Below are positions 1 to 7,664 of a stretch of 30,613 nt of DNA, piece by piece (position 1 is the first letter of the stretch; the number at the start of each line of letters is the position of its first letter). Below the pieces are notes generated by a model. It was not told where the DNA came from. It made no database searches and worked only from the letters and a program-made list of their open reading frames with translations. Source of the stretch: CAUYXJ01 sp963577065 (lineage in GTDB: Bacteria; Chloroflexota; Dehalococcoidia; Tepidiformales; Tepidiformaceae); NCBI GenBank assembly GCA_963577065.1, contig CAUYXJ010000030.1, forward strand, positions 1 to 30,613, in the 5' to 3' direction. Position numbers and translations under genes: made by a program.

Positions 1-1887
1 GACGTCCTCCCCGACCTCTATCGGCGCGTCGCCCACCTGCGCGATGCGACGGCGCTCCTCCTGGTCGCCCCCGGCGCCGACAAGGAGATCGGCGCCGAAC
101 CGGTCGCTCCCGCGACCGACGAGCCCATGATCGGCGCAGCCGAGCCCACGACCGTGGGCAGCGGCCGCGCCCCGGCGGCCCCTCCCGAGGAGCTCAACTT
201 CCAGCCCAGCCTCTTTATCGATGGAGGAGCGGGCACATCTTTGGAACGGGCACGCCAGCAGCTCTTGGCAATCGACGCACGCCCGCGTATCGCGGGGGCC
301 GTTCCGGTAGCGAACGCAACCACGGTCCGACCGCTGGGGCGGGTGGCCGGTGACGACGTCTTCGCCGCACCAACGCCACCAACGACAGCCTGGACCCCCA
401 CCCCCGCGGAGACTCGGGAGGGGGCGGCCGAACGGTGGCACCAGCCCCGCGCCGACGCCGAACCTCCACGAACACCGCGAATTTCCGCAGCCCCGACCCC
501 GGGCGCAGCGCGGACCAGCAGCTTCACCCGGGAACTCGCGCGGACCCGCGCGCGCCCAGCACCAACACCAGCACCAAGCGCACCAGCGGATGCGCCCCTA
601 GTCAGCGAAATGGCGGCGGGCCGCCGCACTCAGGTCACCGGATTGAGCGGTTCCGCCTACGCCGAAGGCATCGTCACCGAGGCGGGAAAGCCCAACCCCA
701 CCGATTCACTCGTGCGCATGCGCGATGACATCGGCGGGGGCCGCTGGCGGGGTGGTGGTGCACTCTCACGCCGCGGCACGGGCGGCCTCCCACCAACCTG
801 GTTCATCGTCGTTATCGGTTTGGGGCTCCTCATCGGCCTCGCGGGCTGGGTGGTGCTCCCCCGCGTGCTCGACAGCGACACGGATACGCGCCTCGCTCAG
901 CTCATCGACGAAGCGGAACGGGAGATCGCGAGCGCGAACGCGGTCGTGAACCCAGGCGCCCAGCGAGACTCGCTCACCCGCGCGCGCGGGATTCTGCTCG
1001 AGGCCGGGGCGCTCGAAGGAGGCGCGGCGCTCAGCGAGCCGCGGCTCAACGAAGTGGCTGGAGCGATCGCGGACCTCGATGCGATCGTGGCGCCCCTCGC
1101 AATCGAGGTCATCGCCGATCTCGGTGAGTTCGGCGACACACCCGTCGCCGCCGAGCGCCTCGCCATCGGCGCGACCCACGCCTACGTGCTCGATGTCGCA
1201 AGCGAACGCGTCCTCGCCACGGACCTCGCCACGGGCGAGACCACGACGATCCTCCCCGCTACTGAAGGGACCGCGATCACACCGACCGTCATCGCCTACG
1301 CCGAGGCGGTCGAGCTGGGCGGGTCGACACTACTCATTGCGGACAGCTCGCAGGCGCTCTGGGCCTATCGCGCCGGCAGCGGTCTCGCACCGCTCGGCTT
1401 CGCCGCCCCGGACGGGCTCACGATCACCGACCTCGCGTTTCTCGATGGCCAGCTGTACGTACTCGACGCCCCCCAGGCGGTCATCTTCCGGTTCGCCGCT
1501 GAGCCAGGCGGCTTCCGCAGCGAACCGGTCATCGCCTTGGCAGCGCCCGCCCTTTCGACCGCGCAGCGCCTCATGGTCGACGGCGAGATCTTCACCGCCG
1601 ATGGCGATGGGACCGTGCGACGGTTCAGCGGCGAGCTCACACTCGAACTCTCGCAGGCCGGCATCGATGCGCCCCTGCGAGCCGCTGCAACGCCCCGCGT
1701 ACTCGAGTTCGCGAACGAGATCGCCGTCCTCGATGCCGCCGCGGACCGGATCATCGTTCTCGGCAGGGATGGCACGTTCCTGCGCCAGTACCGCCACGAT
1801 GATCTCGCCAATCTCACCGCCTTCGCGACGCGAGGGGAATTCGGCTACGTCTTTAGCGGTGAGCAGCTCCGGCGCATCACGTTCTAG
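1..1887 (+). CDS. Membrane-anchored protein with C-terminal beta-propeller, 5' end outside the window
   Basis: The frame is open from base 1, so the N-terminus lies upstream; the first in-frame ATG (127) is probably internal. The visible part is about 628 residues. It starts with a Pro/Ala/Thr-rich low-complexity stretch (about residues 40-260), then one strong membrane segment (about 267-287, WFIVVIGLGLLIGLAGWVV). A charged helical stretch follows (about 290-365, LAQLIDEAEREIASANAVV), and then a C-terminal region of short repeats such as YVLDVASERVLATDLATG and LYVLDAPQAVIFRF that reads as an NHL/YVTN-like beta-propeller. The architecture suggests a cytoplasmic domain upstream, one membrane span and an outside propeller. 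The upstream domain might be a PP2C-type phosphatase or kinase, as in other bacterial propeller-tethered signalling proteins, but that domain is not in view. The stop overlaps the convergent methyltransferase gene by 11 bp. Confidence 0.7.
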   Translation, partial: DVLPDLYRRVAHLRDATALLLVAPGADKEIGAEPVAPATDEPMIGAAEPTTVGSGRAPAAPPEELNFQPSLFIDGGAGTSLERARQQLLAIDARPRIAGAVPVANATTVRPLGRVAGDDVFAAPTPPTTAWTPTPAETREGAAERWHQPRADAEPPRTPRISAAPTPGAARTSSFTRELARTRARPAPTPAPSAPADAPLVSEMAAGRRTQVTGLSGSAYAEGIVTEAGKPNPTDSLVRMRDDIGGGRWRGGGALSRRGTGGLPPTWFIVVIGLGLLIGLAGWVVLPRVLDSDTDTRLAQLIDEAEREIASANAVVNPGAQRDSLTRARGILLEAGALEGGAALSEPRLNEVAGAIADLDAIVAPLAIEVIADLGEFGDTPVAAERLAIGATHAYVLDVASERVLATDLATGETTTILPATEGTAITPTVIAYAEAVELGGSTLLIADSSQALWAYRAGSGLAPLGFAAPDGLTITDLAFLDGQLYVLDAPQAVIFRFAAEPGGFRSEPVIALAAPALSTAQRLMVDGEIFTADGDGTVRRFSGELTLELSQAGIDAPLRAAATPRVLEFANEIAVLDAAADRIIVLGRDGTFLRQYRHDDLANLTAFATRGEFGYVFSGEQLRRITF

Positions 1888-2632
1888 CGGGCCAGCGCGC
1901 TCGCCAGAGGTAGGCCAGCGCCCCCGACGCCACACCCACGTTCAGCGACTCGACGCGGCTGTCCATGGGCAGAGCGACACGGAAGTCGCTCCGGTCGAGC
2001 AGCAGGCGTCCAACCCCTCGCTCCTCGCCCCCCAGGATCAGGGCCGTGCGCTCGGGCCACGCGAACGTGGTCGCGTCCTCCGCGGCGGTGCCCGGTGCGG
2101 CCGCCACCACCCAGTAGCCCGCCTCTTTGAGCTGCGTGACCGCCCTGGCCAGGTTCTGTGGGGCGGTCACCGGAGCGAGAAAGCTGAGGCCGGCGCTGGC
2201 GCGATGCACCCCCGGCGTCAGCGTGGCGCCTCGTCGCAAGGGCACGACGACACACGCCGCCGCGACGGCCACCGAAACGCGTAGTACCGCCCCCAGATTC
2301 TGGGGATCGGTGATCCCATCGAGGACGAGCGCGAGTGACGCAGCCGAGACGGCGAGCGGGATCTGAACCGTCGGCAGGGGCCCCAGGCGCACAAGCACCC
2401 CCTGATGCACGCCCCCGCCGGTGAGCTCGGCGAGTCGATCGGGTGCGACCGCTTCGACCGAGAGCCCCTGGGCGTGCGCCTTGTCCACCAGCGTGGCCAC
2501 CCGTGGATTGGCGCTACCCTCGGCGTAGAGCAGGCACCGCGCCAGCCCCTCCTGGAGGGCAAGCGCCGAGGGGTGCACGCCGAAAGCGAGGTCGTCCGGG
2601 GTAGCGTTCGGCTTCGGTCTCAGTCGCGCCAT
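1877..2632 (-). CDS. rlmB: TrmH/SpoU-family RNA 2'-O-methyltransferase (RlmB-like)
   Basis: 251 residues. This is a SPOUT-class enzyme that methylates a ribose 2'-OH of RNA using SAM; the RlmB branch modifies 23S rRNA. An N-terminal substrate-binding domain (about residues 15-85, FGVHPSALALQ and GGGVHQGVLVRLGPLP) is followed by the knotted catalytic domain with all three SPOUT motifs. These are DGITDPQNLGAVLR (105-118, invariant Asn112), LILGGEERGVGRLLL (198-212) and VESLNVGVASGALAYL (227-242). The start ATG at 2632 was chosen because the family fold begins right after it and GAGG lies just upstream; the frame stays open further upstream but in a low-quality Arg/Gly stretch. RlmB and TrmH-like paralogues are hard to separate by eye, so the exact target RNA is uncertain. 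Confidence 0.85.
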   Translation of the reverse strand: MARLRPKPNATPDDLAFGVHPSALALQEGLARCLLYAEGSANPRVATLVDKAHAQGLSVEAVAPDRLAELTGGGVHQGVLVRLGPLPTVQIPLAVSAASLALVLDGITDPQNLGAVLRVSVAVAAACVVVPLRRGATLTPGVHRASAGLSFLAPVTAPQNLARAVTQLKEAGYWVVAAAPGTAAEDATTFAWPERTALILGGEERGVGRLLLDRSDFRVALPMDSRVESLNVGVASGALAYLWRARWPART

Positions 2633-2769
2633 CGCCCTCGCCCATCCTCGACACCCGTGCGGGAGTGGCGATGGCCGCCCCTGAGGGCACCCTCCCGATG
2701 TCCCTTTCGAGCGACTTCTCCTGCCACCACGCCTGCTCGCCTTTCCTTCCGCCAAACCGGGGGCCTGCC

Positions 2770-2775
2770 TACACT
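2770..2775 (+). promoter_or_regulatory. Candidate -10 element (TACACT) for the lipoprotein pair
   Basis: TACACT matches TANNNT and lies 18 nt before the chosen GTG (9 nt before an in-frame TTG at 2785). No convincing -35 is visible. It lies in the 161-bp divergent gap between the methyltransferase and the first lipoprotein. Confidence 0.35.
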
Positions 2776-2793
2776 CAACACACCTTGCCACCC

Positions 2794-3588
2794 GTGTTGC
2801 ACCGTGTCCCGCGTACGCCGCCGCTCTTGGCGCTCGGGCTTCTCGCATTCGCGCTGGCGGGGCTCGCCTGCGGGGGGGACGATGCGAGCGAGCCCCTGCC
2901 CGAAGCCACGGCTACCGCCGAGGGGGCCGGAGTCGCCCCTACGAGCGCCGAACCCAACGACGTCTCGCAGAGCATCGTCCCCAAGTTGACCGCCCCCGTG
3001 AGCCGTTTCGCCGTCAGCCAGGACGACCTGCCCCTGGGCGGCTATCTCACGAGCATCCAGAACACGTTCGAGATCAGCCTCGAAATGTACAGCGAAAGCC
3101 CCATTTTCGAGGGACAGGAGGAGGGCCTGGCGCTCCTTTCCGACTGGGGCTATCTCGGTGGCTACGAGACCGGCTACGAGCCCGAGGGCCGGATCATCTC
3201 GGTCCTCAACGGCGCGCACTGGATCGGCGTGGAAACGCATCTGTTCGATAGCGAGACCGGCGCCCGCGCTGCCTTCGACTACTTCGTCACCAAGCTCGAG
3301 GAATCGGGCTCGACGGAGGTGCCCGCCGAGGGCGTGGGCAACGACTCGAGCGCCTGGCGTCTGACATCCGGGAAGATCGGACGCTCCTCGGTCGACGCGA
3401 CCTACCACCGGGTCGTCCTTCGCCGCGGCAATTTCGTCGGCGTGGTCATGACTTGGGGCGCACGCCCCTTTATGGGGGTCGAACAGGCACTCGAACTGGC
3501 CCGCATCGTCGACGAAAAGACGCTCGGCCTCCTGCCGACGATCGAGCCCACGCCGACCAGCGAATACCGCGGCCCCCAGGACCAGTAG
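2794..3588 (+). CDS. Putative lipoprotein A of a tandem paralogous pair
   Basis: About 264 residues with a start-proximal hydrophobic segment (LLALGLLAFALAGLAC) ending in a lipobox-like LAC-GGDD, then a Thr/Ala/Pro-rich linker and a globular domain. I chose GTG 2794 because the resulting start (VLHR) is the same as in the lipoprotein at 13861 and places a short basic n-region before the hydrophobic core. The domain shares a clear pattern with the next gene: DDLP near its start, GYETGYEPEG in the middle, and TYHRVVLRRGNFVGVVMTWG near the end. The family is not one I can name. It is probably exported and lipid-anchored outside the membrane. It is separated by 2 nt from its paralogue, so the two are almost certainly co-transcribed. 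Confidence 0.75.
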   Translation: MLHRVPRTPPLLALGLLAFALAGLACGGDDASEPLPEATATAEGAGVAPTSAEPNDVSQSIVPKLTAPVSRFAVSQDDLPLGGYLTSIQNTFEISLEMYSESPIFEGQEEGLALLSDWGYLGGYETGYEPEGRIISVLNGAHWIGVETHLFDSETGARAAFDYFVTKLEESGSTEVPAEGVGNDSSAWRLTSGKIGRSSVDATYHRVVLRRGNFVGVVMTWGARPFMGVEQALELARIVDEKTLGLLPTIEPTPTSEYRGPQDQ

Positions 3589-3590
3589 CG

Positions 3591-4379
3591 ATGCGTTTCG
3601 TCGCCACGCTCACGCTGCTGGCGCTCCTCGTACTGGGTGCGCTGGGGTGCAGCAGCAGCAGCAACGGGGGTGCCGAGCCCGGCGACGCTGGCGCAAGCAA
3701 CACCACGCCCGACGCCTCGGAGACCGGGGAGCCCAAGCCGACCCCCACGCCGAACTCGCCTGCGGACGCCCGCGAGCCACTGCTCGGAGGCGCAGCGAGC
3801 AGCTACGCGCCTTCACTGGACGAACTCCCCGGCGCCTTCCGCGTGAACGACGGCGAAACCTACGGGCTCGACTCCGGCGGTTTCATCACCTTCGGACCGT
3901 TCCAGACGATCGACGAAGGAGAGAAATTCGTCGAACTGTACCCATACGTCGACGGCTACACCGTGCTCTACGAGCCGGACGGCCTCTTGGCGGGGGTCAT
4001 CGAGGGGCGCTATTTCGTCACCATCTCGGTGCACATCTTCGTAAGTACCGACGCGGCCGTGGCCGCTTACGAACTGTTCGACACCCAGTCGAGAGCGCGA
4101 CCCGAAGCCGAGATCGTCCCGATCCCGCCAATCGCCAATCAATCCGGTGCCTCGGGCCTGGTAGTTGGCACCGTCGGCAACTCCACCACGGCGGGGGAGT
4201 ACCACCGCGTGGTCTTCCGGCGCGGGAACCTCGTGGCCGTCGTTCAGACCTATGGGGCGGCGCCGCTGATCAATATAATTCCTGCCCGCTACCTCGCTGG
4301 TATCATCGACGAGCGAGCCGTAGGGGACCGCCCGGCGGAGGAACCGACCCCCGCACCCACCCCCACCCTCGGCTTCTAA
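3591..4379 (+). CDS. Putative lipoprotein B, paralogue of the preceding gene
   Basis: 262 residues from ATG 3591, two bases after the stop of lipoprotein A. It has a textbook lipoprotein signal (MRFVATLTLLALLVLGALGC, Cys20 as the lipidation site), a poly-Ser start, and a linker rich in Thr/Pro. The domain aligns with lipoprotein A: DELPGAF against DDLPLGGY, GYTVLYEPDG against GYETGYEPEG, and YHRVVFRRGNLVAVVQTYGA against YHRVVLRRGNFVGVVMTWGA. It ends with another TPAPTPT tail. The arrangement indicates tandem duplication followed by strong divergence. The function is unknown. The subtilase downstream starts 11 nt after this stop, so the three exported proteins probably form one transcript. Confidence 0.8.
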   Translation: MRFVATLTLLALLVLGALGCSSSSNGGAEPGDAGASNTTPDASETGEPKPTPTPNSPADAREPLLGGAASSYAPSLDELPGAFRVNDGETYGLDSGGFITFGPFQTIDEGEKFVELYPYVDGYTVLYEPDGLLAGVIEGRYFVTISVHIFVSTDAAVAAYELFDTQSRARPEAEIVPIPPIANQSGASGLVVGTVGNSTTAGEYHRVVFRRGNLVAVVQTYGAAPLINIIPARYLAGIIDERAVGDRPAEEPTPAPTPTLGF

Positions 4380-4390
4380 GTAGGCCTTCA

Positions 4391-6559
4391 GTGCTCGGTC
4401 GATTCAGGCGGTTCTTGGCGTTGCTGGCCGCGTCCGTCGCCCTCTTCGCCAGCACCTCCGCCGCGGCGAGCCCCGCGCCCAGCAGCGACAGCTGGGTCGC
4501 GGTCCGTATGGAGCAAGCGGGCGTAGCGGCGGCCGGTGTAGCCGCGGATTCGCTCGAGGCCCGCGGCTACCGCGTACTCCCGGTGCCGGCAGGCATGGAC
4601 CTGGCCACCTTTCGCGCATGGCTTCGCCGCCAGCCCGGCGTGATCAGCGTCACGCCGGATGCGCGGGTGTACGCGGCCGTTGTCCCTGACGACCCCTTCT
4701 ACAACGACGCCCAACGGACCTATCTCGAGCTCATCGAGGCACCTGCGGGCTGGGACCTGACGACAAGCGCCGCGGAGGTGGTCGTGGCGATCGTGGACAC
4801 AGGGATCGACCTCACGCACGAGGACCTCACCGGACGCCTCTGGCAGAACCCCCTCGACGCCAACGACGACGGCATCGACGACGACAACAACGGCTGCATC
4901 GACGACCGCTACGGCTGCCGCTTCATCAACCTCACTCCGGGCCGGGAGGCGGCGTGCGGGTATACCTCGAGCACCCCCACCGGCGACGTCCTCGACGACA
5001 ACGGCAAGCCCGGAGACCTCGGATCACACGGCACGATCGTATCGGGCATCGTCGGCGCGAAGGGGGACAACGGCCTCGGCGTCGCCGGCGTCGCCTGGAA
5101 CGTTCGGATCATGACGTTGAAGGTGCTGGACTGTGGCAGCGCCGGCGGCGCGCCCACAGGCGAGATGACGAACGTCGCCCAGGCGATCGATTACGCCCGG
5201 ATCATGGGCGCCGACATCATCAATCTCAGCCTCTCGAGCCTGCCCGGCGACCCCGAGGCGGACCTCCCGATGCTGCGGGACGCAATCGCGCTGGCGGAAG
5301 CCCAGGGCGTGATCGTCGTCGCGGCGGCGGGCAATCACGGTGCCGAGGGCGCGGGCTTCCCCGCCGCCTACACGCAGTTCGAGAACGTCATCGGCGTGGG
5401 TGCGAGCGATACGAGGAACGGCAACAGCTGGGCGAGCTACAGTTCGTACGGGCCTGGAATCGACTTCGCCGCTCCCGGAAACGACCTTGCCAGCACGATC
5501 CGCTCGGACATCGGCATCGCCCCGCCCTACGGCCAGATCGTCCGCGGCACGAGCTACTCCGCACCCTTGGTGACCGGACTGTTTGCGCTCATGAAGGCCC
5601 GCAACTCGCGGCTGACCGCCGAGGAGTACATCGCCATCGCACGGGCGACGGCCACGCCCACGCAGGCAGCCGGGCACGGAGGCAACTGGAGCGGATCGGG
5701 GCTCATCAACATCGGCGCGGCGTTGGCGCGAATCCCCATGACGGTCACGGGCGCAGCGCTGCACGACTGGATGGATGTCGCGCCGGGGACTTCGGTGCGA
5801 GCGATAATCGACGGGACGGCGTGCGGCGTTACCAACACCGAGGCCTTCGGGCCGCTCACGCGCTACTCCCTGCGCATCGCGAGCGCCGCCGAGACCTCGG
5901 GCTGCGGGGAGGCGGGCGCGGAGATCGAGCTCCTCATCGGCGGAGCGGCGGCGGTGCCGACCCTGTCCTGGGGTGGGCAAGACGAGGCCCTCGTGCTGGT
6001 GAACCGAGACGTGAGCAGCGTGACCCCGCCACCGGGCGCGATCGTCGTGCAGAGCCTGGGCGCGGGCTGGAGCCTCGTCGCTCACCTGAGCCCAGGGGCG
6101 GCGTTACCCGGGGCGGCTTCGTACCTGCCTAGTAGCTGGTCCCAGATCCACGTCTGGGACTCAGCCGCTGGCGACGGCGGGGCCTTCGCCCACTTCAATC
6201 GCGAACTCCCTGCCTTCGCGCGGTCGCTGGCTTCGCTCAATCAGTACGACGTGTTCTGGGTAGACGGTTCAGCGACGAACGTCGCCCTCCCCAACCCCAA
6301 CCCGCCAGCCACGCGGCTGCTGACGCTCGCCGAGGGCTGGAATGCTTTCCTCTACACGGGCCAGAGCCGCTCCGTCGAAGACGGCCTTGCTGAACTTTCC
6401 GGCGACTACGACCAGGTGCTGCAGTACGACAACCTCAATGCCCTCTGGCGTTCGTACCTTCCGGGCCAAGCGCGCGTTCTGAATGACTTCGGCGGCCTCT
6501 TCCCGATCCAGATCTACTGGGTCCATCTGACCGCCCCACGAACCCTGACGCTGCAGTAG
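4391..6559 (+). CDS. Secreted subtilisin-like serine protease (S8) with C-terminal GW-type repeats
   Basis: 722 residues from GTG 4391, which gives a clear signal peptide (FLALLAASVALFASTSAAAS). Residues about 36-96 resemble an I9-type propeptide. The catalytic domain has the full triad: Asp136 (VVAIVDTGIDL), His213 (GSHGTIVSGIVGA) and Ser388 (GTSYSAPLVTG), plus the oxyanion Asn315 (VVAAAGNHG). Between Asp and His is an Asp-rich insertion (about 156-173, NDDGIDDDNNGCIDD) that looks like a calcium-binding loop. After about residue 550 come two copies of a module of roughly 80-90 residues, each starting with a GW motif (LGAGWSLVA, LAEGWNAFLYTG) and ending near YDVFWV/IYWVHL; such modules are common at the ends of exported Chloroflexota proteins. 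No transmembrane or sortase anchor follows, so the mature protein is probably extracellular. It is probably co-transcribed with the two lipoproteins upstream. Confidence 0.93.
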   Translation: MLGRFRRFLALLAASVALFASTSAAASPAPSSDSWVAVRMEQAGVAAAGVAADSLEARGYRVLPVPAGMDLATFRAWLRRQPGVISVTPDARVYAAVVPDDPFYNDAQRTYLELIEAPAGWDLTTSAAEVVVAIVDTGIDLTHEDLTGRLWQNPLDANDDGIDDDNNGCIDDRYGCRFINLTPGREAACGYTSSTPTGDVLDDNGKPGDLGSHGTIVSGIVGAKGDNGLGVAGVAWNVRIMTLKVLDCGSAGGAPTGEMTNVAQAIDYARIMGADIINLSLSSLPGDPEADLPMLRDAIALAEAQGVIVVAAAGNHGAEGAGFPAAYTQFENVIGVGASDTRNGNSWASYSSYGPGIDFAAPGNDLASTIRSDIGIAPPYGQIVRGTSYSAPLVTGLFALMKARNSRLTAEEYIAIARATATPTQAAGHGGNWSGSGLINIGAALARIPMTVTGAALHDWMDVAPGTSVRAIIDGTACGVTNTEAFGPLTRYSLRIASAAETSGCGEAGAEIELLIGGAAAVPTLSWGGQDEALVLVNRDVSSVTPPPGAIVVQSLGAGWSLVAHLSPGAALPGAASYLPSSWSQIHVWDSAAGDGGAFAHFNRELPAFARSLASLNQYDVFWVDGSATNVALPNPNPPATRLLTLAEGWNAFLYTGQSRSVEDGLAELSGDYDQVLQYDNLNALWRSYLPGQARVLNDFGGLFPIQIYWVHLTAPRTLTLQ

Positions 6560-6574
6560 CGCGACAGCCTCGGG

Positions 6575-6604
6575 TTCGGGCTGAGCGGCCGTTCCCACGA
6601 AACT
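6575..6604 (+). promoter_or_regulatory. Weak candidate leaderless promoter (GAAACT, 6 nt before ATG)
   Basis: GAAACT (6599-6604) ends exactly 6 nt before the ATG at 6611, the same spacing as the stronger examples in this window. The -35 position holds TTCGGG (6575-6580, 18-nt spacer). The match to consensus is poor and the call rests on the spacing and on the absence of a ribosome binding site. Confidence 0.3.
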
Positions 6605-6610
6605 CGATGG

Positions 6611-7135
6611 ATGGCCACCGAGCAGTGCGGAGCGCCCACGCGTCAGGGCAGAGCCTGCCGCTTCCCGGCCAGCAGCTGTCGCTACGAGACGCATGGTCGT
6701 TACCGGGAAGGGCGCGCCGATCCCGATCGCCCGCGCTCGCCCGCAGAAGCGATCCGGCAACACGATCTCCGCGCCCTCGGGTGGTGGCTGATCGAGGAAA
6801 TCCTCGGCGGTCGTGTGACCCCACCCGAGGCCTCCGCCGTAAACCGCATGATGCACACGCTGCTTCAGCTCGGCCCTGCGCCCGAAGAGGACGAGCGCGC
6901 GCTCCAGGAAGTGGCCCTACGCGGACTCTTGATGCACGGCGTGCCACCGCGCAGCGAGGAGGAGTGGCGCCGGGCCGCCGAGATCTTCGACGAGGAGGCG
7001 CTCGCCGAGTTCCGCCGCTGGACGCCCCTACTCGAAGGCCACGCTAACGACGGCGTCGAGCCACTGCGATTCCGGGATCGTGAGCGAGACGAGGGCGACA
7101 TGCCCTCGCTCGGTGACGAAGAGAACAGTATCTGA
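6611..7135 (+). CDS. Small protein with N-terminal Cys/His motif, phage small-terminase-like
   Basis: 174 residues. The N-terminus carries Cys6, Cys16, Cys23 and His28 in CGAPTRQGRACRFPAS...CRYETHG. This resembles the CGAxTRxGxPC...C...HGG zinc-like motif found at the start of many phage small terminase and related proteins. The rest is mostly helical and charged (LRALGWWLIEEILGG, EEEWRRAAEIFDEEALAEF). No nuclease or ATPase motif is seen. The last 36 codons run antisense through the end of the convergent lipoprotein gene (108-bp overlap) and have a random-looking composition, so the original stop may have been lost. It could also be an unrelated small zinc-binding protein. No other packaging gene is adjacent. 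Confidence 0.55.
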   Translation: MATEQCGAPTRQGRACRFPASSCRYETHGRYREGRADPDRPRSPAEAIRQHDLRALGWWLIEEILGGRVTPPEASAVNRMMHTLLQLGPAPEEDERALQEVALRGLLMHGVPPRSEEEWRRAAEIFDEEALAEFRRWTPLLEGHANDGVEPLRFRDRERDEGDMPSLGDEENSI

Positions 7136-7600
7136 GGCGATCTCCGCGTAGGGGTAGCGCAAGAAGCCGATCGACTCGAAGTCGCTACTAAAACCCTCGA
7201 TGGTGACCGAAAAGGGCTCCCCGAGCCCGAGTTGCGTGGCGAGCTCGGCGATGGACGTGCCCATCTGCAGGTCCCCGTTCGCCAGCGTGATGCTCGCCTG
7301 GGGTAGCTCGCGGAACTCCGCCACGGTTGGCCTCAGCGACTGGCGGCCACCGAAGATGGCGGGGGCGGGACCATCCTCGGGCACGGGCGTCGGCGTGGGC
7401 ACAGGCGTGCTGGTGGCGGTAGCAGTTGGTTCTGGCTCATCCGTTGGAGCGACGGTCGCGTCATCGGAGACCGCGGTCGGCGGCGTGGGCGTGGGCGTCG
7501 CCGGTTGTTCATCGTCACCGCCACCGCCACCGCAGGCGAAGGCGAAGGCGAAGGCGAGACCGGCAACGATGATGAAGCTGACCGCAAGTCTGGTGCCCAT
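7028..7600 (-). CDS. Putative lipoprotein with Thr/Pro-rich linker
   Basis: 190 residues from ATG 7600. The signal is MGTRLAVSFIIVAGLAFAFAFAC, with the predicted lipidated Cys followed by five Gly. A Thr/Pro/Asp linker (about residues 30-85) leads to a small domain with RPTVAEFRELPQASITLANG and LGLGEPFSVTIEGFSSDFESIGFLRYP. I do not recognise the family. The gene lies 64 nt downstream of the sigma/DUF5667 pair on the same strand and may be read with it. The 3' end overlaps the convergent gene by 108 bp. The hydrophobic core of the signal is encoded by a hexanucleotide repeat. Confidence 0.7.
   Translation of the reverse strand: MGTRLAVSFIIVAGLAFAFAFACGGGGGDDEQPATPTPTPPTAVSDDATVAPTDEPEPTATATSTPVPTPTPVPEDGPAPAIFGGRQSLRPTVAEFRELPQASITLANGDLQMGTSIAELATQLGLGEPFSVTIEGFSSDFESIGFLRYPYAEIASDTVLFVTERGHVALVSLTIPESQWLDAVVSVAFE
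7534..7557. repeat. Hexanucleotide repeat (AGGCGA x4) inside a signal peptide
   Basis: Four perfect copies of AGGCGA, encoding alternating Phe-Ala on the minus strand within the hydrophobic core of the lipoprotein signal. Gain or loss of a unit would change the core by two residues without a frameshift. Confidence 0.85.
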
Positions 7601-7664
7601 GGAGCCCTCACGCCCTCCCGAGGGCGAGGCTATCACGGACTCGGTTAGGGGCAGGAAGAGGCCG

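Noticed and set aside
1..126. Naming the upstream domain of the first gene as a PP2C phosphatase
   Set aside because: Only the last few dozen residues before the linker are present and they hold no diagnostic motif.
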